DNA of 8,982 nucleotides from a bacterium. GTDB lineage: Bacteria; Krumholzibacteriota; Krumholzibacteria; LZORAL124-64-63. A program made the position numbers and the translations under genes. Shown here piece after piece: positions 6,219 through 8,982 of this stretch (position 1 is its first letter; every line of letters starts with the position of its first letter). The DNA lies in assembly GCA_021767885.1 (NCBI GenBank), contig JAASSM010000037.1, positions 1 through 8,982 on the forward strand, given 5' to 3'. The notes under the pieces are model-generated. The model searched no databases, was not told where the DNA came from, and saw only the letters and a list, made by a program, of their open reading frames with translations.

Positions 6219-7368
6219 CGCTTGCCTCCACGCGTTGCCAGGTGACCCCCGGCAGGGTGAGGATCTCGTAGTTGATGGTGCCGAGCCAGTCGGCCATCTG
6301 CTCGGGGGTGATCACATCATCGCCCTGACGGCCGAGCATCACCACCTCGTCCCCCGCCGCGGCACCCTCGATGCGGGTGACGTCGACCATGCAGAGGTTC
6401 ATGCAGATGCGTCCGGCCAGCGGCGCGCGCCGGCCCCGGACCAGGACGTGGGCCCGGCCGGAGAGCCCGCGCAGGTAGCCGTCCGAGTACCCCACCGGCA
6501 GCACCGCGATGCGGCTGTCCGCGGGGGCGAGCCAGGTGCGTCCATACCCCACGGTCTCCCCCGCCGGCACCGGGCGGACCTGGGCGATGCGCGTCCGCCA
6601 GCTCATGGCCGGCCGCAGCGGCGGTTCCGGCTTGCCCGCCTGCCGCAGCGCCACGCGGGCCTGCGGACTGGGCCAGACCCCGTAGGCGGAGATGCCCACC
6701 CGCGCGACGTCGCGGTGGGAGGAGGGCCACAGCAGGGTGGCGGCGCTGCAGGTCATGTGGCGCAGGAGATCGCCGTGGCCGCGGTCGGCCAGGCGCGCGA
6801 GCCAGGCATCGAAGCGGTCGTGCTGGCGCCGGGCGAAGGTGTGGTCGGTGGTGTCCTCGATGTCGGCGAAGTGGCTGCTCAGGCCCACCAGTTCCACGCC
6901 GGGCGTGACCGCCAGCCGATCCAGCGCCGGGTCCAGCTCCGCCTCCACCAGCCCCTGGCGGTTGACGCCCGTCTCGACCTTGAGGTGGACGCGGCCACGT
7001 CCGGCCGCGCAGACCGCCGCCACGCCGGCGAGCGAGCCCACGGTGAGGTCCACGTCCAGCTCCGCCGCCCGGGACGCCTCCGCGGCGGTGGTCGGCCCCA
7101 GCACCAGGATGGGCGCCCCGATGCCCGCCCCGCGGAGGCACTCCGCCTCGCTCAGCGAGTGCACGCCCAGCCAGTCGGCGCCGCCGCGCAGGAAGGCGCG
7201 GGCGGCCAGGTCCAGGCCATGGCCGTAGCCGTTGGCCTTGACCACGGCCATCAGCCGGGCCGGCGGACGCACGAGCGCGCGGAACACCGCGGCGTTGTGC
7301 GCGAGCGCGGCAGAGTCCACCACCACGCGGAGCCAGGGCTCGCGAGCATCGAGAGGGAACCGATCCAT
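6199..7368 (-). CDS. alr: Alanine racemase
   Basis: This encodes 389 residues, the usual length for the family. The enzyme interconverts L- and D-alanine with pyridoxal phosphate in the cytoplasm and supplies D-alanine for peptidoglycan. Visible landmarks are the PLP lysine Lys44 in MAVVKANGYGHG, Lys130 (the site that is carbamylated in the Geobacillus enzyme) and Arg137 in KVETGVNRQG, HFADIEDTTDH (166-176), Arg223 in ARVGISAYGVWPS, the catalytic Tyr275 in VGYGRTW, Met323 in RICMNLCMVDV and INYEIL (365-370). The position after ICM is Asn324, where many homologues have Asp. The start at 7368 places PWLRVVVDSAAL at the expected N-terminus, with GAGG 8 bases upstream. A hairpin separates it from fur 98 bases upstream, and its 3' end overlaps the TerB-like gene. 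Confidence 0.96.
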   Translation of the reverse strand: MDRFPLDAREPWLRVVVDSAALAHNAAVFRALVRPPARLMAVVKANGYGHGLDLAARAFLRGGADWLGVHSLSEAECLRGAGIGAPILVLGPTTAAEASRAAELDVDLTVGSLAGVAAVCAAGRGRVHLKVETGVNRQGLVEAELDPALDRLAVTPGVELVGLSSHFADIEDTTDHTFARRQHDRFDAWLARLADRGHGDLLRHMTCSAATLLWPSSHRDVARVGISAYGVWPSPQARVALRQAGKPEPPLRPAMSWRTRIAQVRPVPAGETVGYGRTWLAPADSRIAVLPVGYSDGYLRGLSGRAHVLVRGRRAPLAGRICMNLCMVDVTRIEGAAAGDEVVMLGRQGDDVITPEQMADWLGTINYEILTLPGVTWQRVEASDARSNP

Positions 7369-7397
7369 GGGCGCATCCTCGGCGGCGGGATCGCGGG

Positions 7398-7403
7398 TGT
7401 CAA
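7398..7403 (-). promoter_or_regulatory. Possible -35 element upstream of alr
   Basis: A perfect TTGACA lies on the minus strand two bases beyond the fur terminator hairpin. The hexamer 17 bases downstream, GAGGAT (7380-7375), matches TATAAT at only 3 of 6 positions and overlaps the ribosome binding site. If it is real, transcription would start almost exactly at the alr start codon. Confidence 0.25.
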
Positions 7404-7405
7404 GC

Positions 7406-7437
7406 GACGGGGCCGGCCAACGGTGGCCGACCCCGTC
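7406..7437 (-). terminator. Strong hairpin after fur, 13 of 14 pairs, 4-base loop
   Basis: GACGGGGCCGGCCA (7406-7419) pairs with TGGCCGACCCCGTC (7424-7437) with a single mismatch around a 4-base loop. It lies in the 98-base gap between fur and alr, starting 29 bases after the fur stop. No T-run follows it. Position and stability favour a terminator that separates the fur transcript from alr. Confidence 0.6.
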
Positions 7438-7466
7438 CGATCAGCGGTCGCGGGACGCGGAGAAGC

Positions 7467-7961
7467 CTAAGCCTCGCCCTGGCAGCCGCACTCCGAGGGA
7501 TCCTCGCAGGCCCCGTACAGCTCGAGGCGATGCCGGAAGATCTTGAAGCCGTTCTCCTCGGCCAGCTGCTTCTGCAGCTCGAGGAGCCGGGGGTTGGAGA
7601 ACTCGCGGATCTTGCCGCACTGCAGGCAGATCATGTGGTCATGGTGCTCGACCTCGTTGCGGCCCTCGTACCGGGCGAGGCCATCGCCGAAGCGCCGCTC
7701 CTCCACCAGACCGCTCTCCACCAGCAGGTGCAGGGTGCGATAGACGGTGGCGTAGCCGATGCGGGGGTTGACCGCCTTGACCTGGCGCAGGAGTTCCTCC
7801 ACCGAGATGTGGCCGCGCATGCGGAAGAACACCTGGACGATGGTGCTCCGCTGGCGCGTGGTCTTCAGGCCCTTGCTCTGGATGAACTCCAGGAAAGCGG
7901 CCTCCTTGTCCTTCACGAACTGCTCGTCCACGTGCTGGGGCTTGTTCTCGACGACGGCCAT
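7467..7961 (-). CDS. fur: Fur-family ferric uptake regulator-type metalloregulator
   Basis: This encodes 164 residues from the ATG at 7961, which has GAGG 5 bases upstream. A TTG six codons earlier is in frame but has no good ribosome binding site. The N-terminal winged helix (about 15-90) contains KTTRQRSTIVQVF and the recognition-helix motif IGYATVYRTL (68-77). The dimerisation and metal part has HHDH (106-109), CLQCGK with Cys112 and Cys115, and a C-terminal cysteine cluster at 152, 158 and 160. E. coli Fur has the same CxxC and a similar distal Cys pair in an equivalent LYGxC context, which favours Fur over Zur. PerR or Mur activity cannot be excluded. As a family, these dimers bind AT-rich palindromes when metal-loaded and repress iron uptake genes. 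A Fur-box-like palindrome overlaps its own transcription start, which suggests autoregulation. No siderophore or iron transport gene is in the window. Confidence 0.93.
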   Translation of the reverse strand: MAVVENKPQHVDEQFVKDKEAAFLEFIQSKGLKTTRQRSTIVQVFFRMRGHISVEELLRQVKAVNPRIGYATVYRTLHLLVESGLVEERRFGDGLARYEGRNEVEHHDHMICLQCGKIREFSNPRLLELQKQLAEENGFKIFRHRLELYGACEDPSECGCQGEA

Positions 7962-7966
7962 GGCGA

Positions 7967-7970
7967 CCTC
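7967..7970 (-). promoter_or_regulatory. Ribosome binding site that decides the fur start
   Basis: GAGG (within AGTGAGGTC) lies 5 bases before the ATG at 7961. It supports the 164-residue form over the 170-residue form starting at the TTG at 7979. Confidence 0.7.
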
Positions 7971-8018
7971 ACTTGGCAACGGATCGGCGCGGATCCTCCG
8001 TGGCGCCGACTCCCGGTT

Positions 8019-8038
8019 GATTCATGATAACCAGAATC
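8019..8038. promoter_or_regulatory. Fur-box-like palindrome at the fur transcription start
   Basis: On the minus strand this reads GATTCTGGTTATCATGAATC. The outer GATTC/GAATC arms are perfect, and 7 of 10 half-site positions are symmetric. Aligned without gaps to the E. coli Fur box GATAATGATAATCATTATC, 12 of 19 positions match. It lies just downstream of the predicted -10, over or next to the start of transcription, where a bound repressor would block initiation. Confidence 0.45.
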
Positions 8039-8048
8039 GGATAGCACC

Positions 8049-8077
8049 ATAGTATCAAGACGGACCCCGGCGCGCAA
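8049..8077 (-). promoter_or_regulatory. Predicted fur promoter, extended -10
   Basis: TTGCGC (8077-8072) and TACTAT (8054-8049) are separated by 17 bases, and TGA precedes the -10, giving TGATACTAT. The -35 matches at 3 of 6 positions and the -10 at 4 of 6; the extended -10 compensates. Transcription would start near 8042, about 80 bases before the fur ATG. Confidence 0.45.
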
Positions 8078-8173
8078 GTTCCGAGAAAACGACTGGCAAT
8101 TTCATCTCGGACCGACAGCGGCGAGCGGGCTCGTGTGGACGCGGGACGGATCGCCCGCCGGCCGGAGCGACCG

Positions 8174-8947
8174 CTACTGGCGTTCCAGCCGCCGGAGGGC
8201 GTGATCGTCGGGCCGCAGCATCCAGAGGCTCCGGCCGTCGTGGCCCAGCAGCACGTCGGCTCCCCGCAGGAACCAGTCCTCCGCCACCACGAGGTCATGA
8301 CGATCGAGGCGGCCGCCCCGCAGCCGCGCGAGCCGGCCGGTGCCCGCATCGGTCAGCCACATGGCCTGGCCGTCCCAGGCCAGGCCCACCGGCGAGAAGC
8401 CCGGTGGCGAGGCGGTGCGGGTCAGCTGACCGGTCTCCGGGTCGATGCGGTCGAGCCGGCCGCTGTCGCGGTCGCTGACCCAGAGCCAGCGCCCGTCGAA
8501 GGCCAGGTCCATGGGCCGGTGCCCGGGAGCGGGATGGACCTCCTCCACCCGCACGGTGTCGGCCTTGATCTTGTAGAGCAGGGACCCGCCCTCGGCGTCG
8601 TCCCCCGCGCTCCAGAAGAACTCGCCATCCCAGGCCAGGCCCCGGTGCAGGACGTCGGTGAACTCCTCCTGCCAGTAGATGGTGCCGGTGGTGTCGCCCA
8701 CCACGAGGAAGACCTGCTCCGCTCGCTCGAGGTCCAGGCTGTCGCGCCGGGCCACCAGCAGCGCCAGCGTGTCGGCACCGGCCCAGCAGAGGCCCGTGAT
8801 GCGGGTGCGGCCGGGCTCGGGCACCACCGGCGGGACCAGGCTGTCGGTGACCGCGACGTGCAGGTCGGCGCCCACCGCCGGGGACGGGGCCAGGCCGCCG
8901 CAGAACAGGCCGCAGAGCGGGATAACCACGAGCAGGAGCTTGCGCAC
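8174..8947 (-). CDS. Exported protein with beta-propeller-like repeats, function unknown
   Basis: This encodes 257 residues from a GTG at 8947, with GGAGG (complement of 8955-8959) 7 bases upstream. The N-terminus MRKLLLVVIPLCGLFCGG is a signal peptide with probable cleavage after AVGA (24-27). The two cysteines do not fit a standard lipobox well, so a soluble exported protein is more likely than a lipoprotein. A repeat of the form LAWDGxxxWxxD occurs at 104-115, 148-159, 189-200 and, degenerate, 234-244, with a weaker relative at 52-64. The spacing of 41-52 residues fits the blades of a beta-propeller of the NHL or glutamine-cyclotransferase-like type. DRIDPETGQL (167-175) is typical of the strand turns. 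About five blades in one chain is fewer than the usual six or seven, so it may be a short propeller or assemble with itself. No catalytic residues are recognised. It is transcribed toward fur, 212 bases away, and probably separately from it. Confidence 0.8.
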   Translation of the reverse strand: MRKLLLVVIPLCGLFCGGLAPSPAVGADLHVAVTDSLVPPVVPEPGRTRITGLCWAGADTLALLVARRDSLDLERAEQVFLVVGDTTGTIYWQEEFTDVLHRGLAWDGEFFWSAGDDAEGGSLLYKIKADTVRVEEVHPAPGHRPMDLAFDGRWLWVSDRDSGRLDRIDPETGQLTRTASPPGFSPVGLAWDGQAMWLTDAGTGRLARLRGGRLDRHDLVVAEDWFLRGADVLLGHDGRSLWMLRPDDHALRRLERQ

Positions 8948-8954
8948 GATCAGT

Positions 8955-8959
8955 CCTCC
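8955..8959 (-). promoter_or_regulatory. Ribosome binding site supporting a GTG start
   Basis: GGAGG lies 7 bases upstream of the GTG at 8947. The absence of a competing ATG before the signal peptide makes the GTG start likely. Confidence 0.7.
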
Positions 8960-8982
8960 GGCGAGGTGCCCTCACGACGCCC

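Noticed and set aside
1332..6245. A 1637-codon open frame on the plus strand spanning the whole protease gene and part of alr.
   Set aside because: It is antisense to well-supported genes and also runs through the intergenic region. It is dominated by His, Gly, Val, Ala, Arg and Gln, has no recognisable domain and no ribosome binding site. High GC at third codon positions on the minus strand produces such stop-free antisense frames.
6067..7470. A 467-codon plus-strand frame opposite alr.
   Set aside because: It is the antisense shadow of alr; the minus strand carries all the alanine racemase motifs.
8100..8173. A terminator after the propeller-like gene.
   Set aside because: The candidate stems there (around the CCGGCCGG palindrome and CGAGC-GG-GCTCG) have loops too short to fold, and no T-run follows.
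8174..8947. Lipoprotein signal in the propeller-like protein (cysteines at residues 12 and 16).
   Set aside because: The residues before the cysteines (IPL and GLF) do not fit a lipobox, because a bulky residue occupies the -1 position. AVGA at 24-27 is a better signal peptidase I site.

Overview
The window comes from a very GC-rich bacterium, judged by eye at roughly two thirds GC or more. All six well-supported complete genes lie on the minus strand. Several traits point to a high-GC lineage of the FCB superphylum or a neighbouring candidate phylum (the Krumholzibacteriota or Eisenbacteria type): a gingipain-like C25 protease, a C-terminal NYPNPFNP sorting/FlgD-Ig-like domain, and short exported beta-rich proteins. 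This placement is inference from protein style, because no rRNA or marker gene is present.

In the direction of transcription (right to left) the layout is as follows. (1) 8947-8174 encodes an exported protein with five beta-propeller-like repeats and a GTG start. (2) 7961-7467 encodes a Fur-family metalloregulator. It has its own extended -10 promoter and a Fur-box-like palindrome at the predicted transcription start, and a strong hairpin follows the gene. (3) 7368-6199 encodes alanine racemase (alr). Its last 20 bases overlap the next gene. (4) 6218-5757 encodes a TerB-like helical protein, probably co-translated with alr. (5) A 363-base intergenic stretch carries a perfect 14-base palindrome, a good extended -10 promoter and a strong two-tier stem-loop in the 5' leader. 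(6) 5393-1311 encodes a 1360-residue secreted C25 protease with several domains. (7) A 498-base gap holds two hairpins that could be terminators. (8) 811-173 encodes a short exported protein. (9) After a perfect 11-bp hairpin, the first codons of a cysteine-rich reading frame (118 to beyond base 1) look like the zinc-ribbon start of an IS transposase.

The genes do not form one pathway. The housekeeping group (fur, alr, terB) sits between genes for exported proteins. The most distinctive element is the secreted protease and its leader. It has the C25 His/Cys pair (His436, Cys468), a glutamine-amidotransferase-like domain near the C-terminus, and a sorting domain, and it is preceded by a structured 5' UTR. 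No CRISPR array, tRNA, rRNA or complete mobile element was seen. The very long plus-strand reading frames are antisense shadows of the minus-strand genes, and I saw no previously undescribed multi-gene system.
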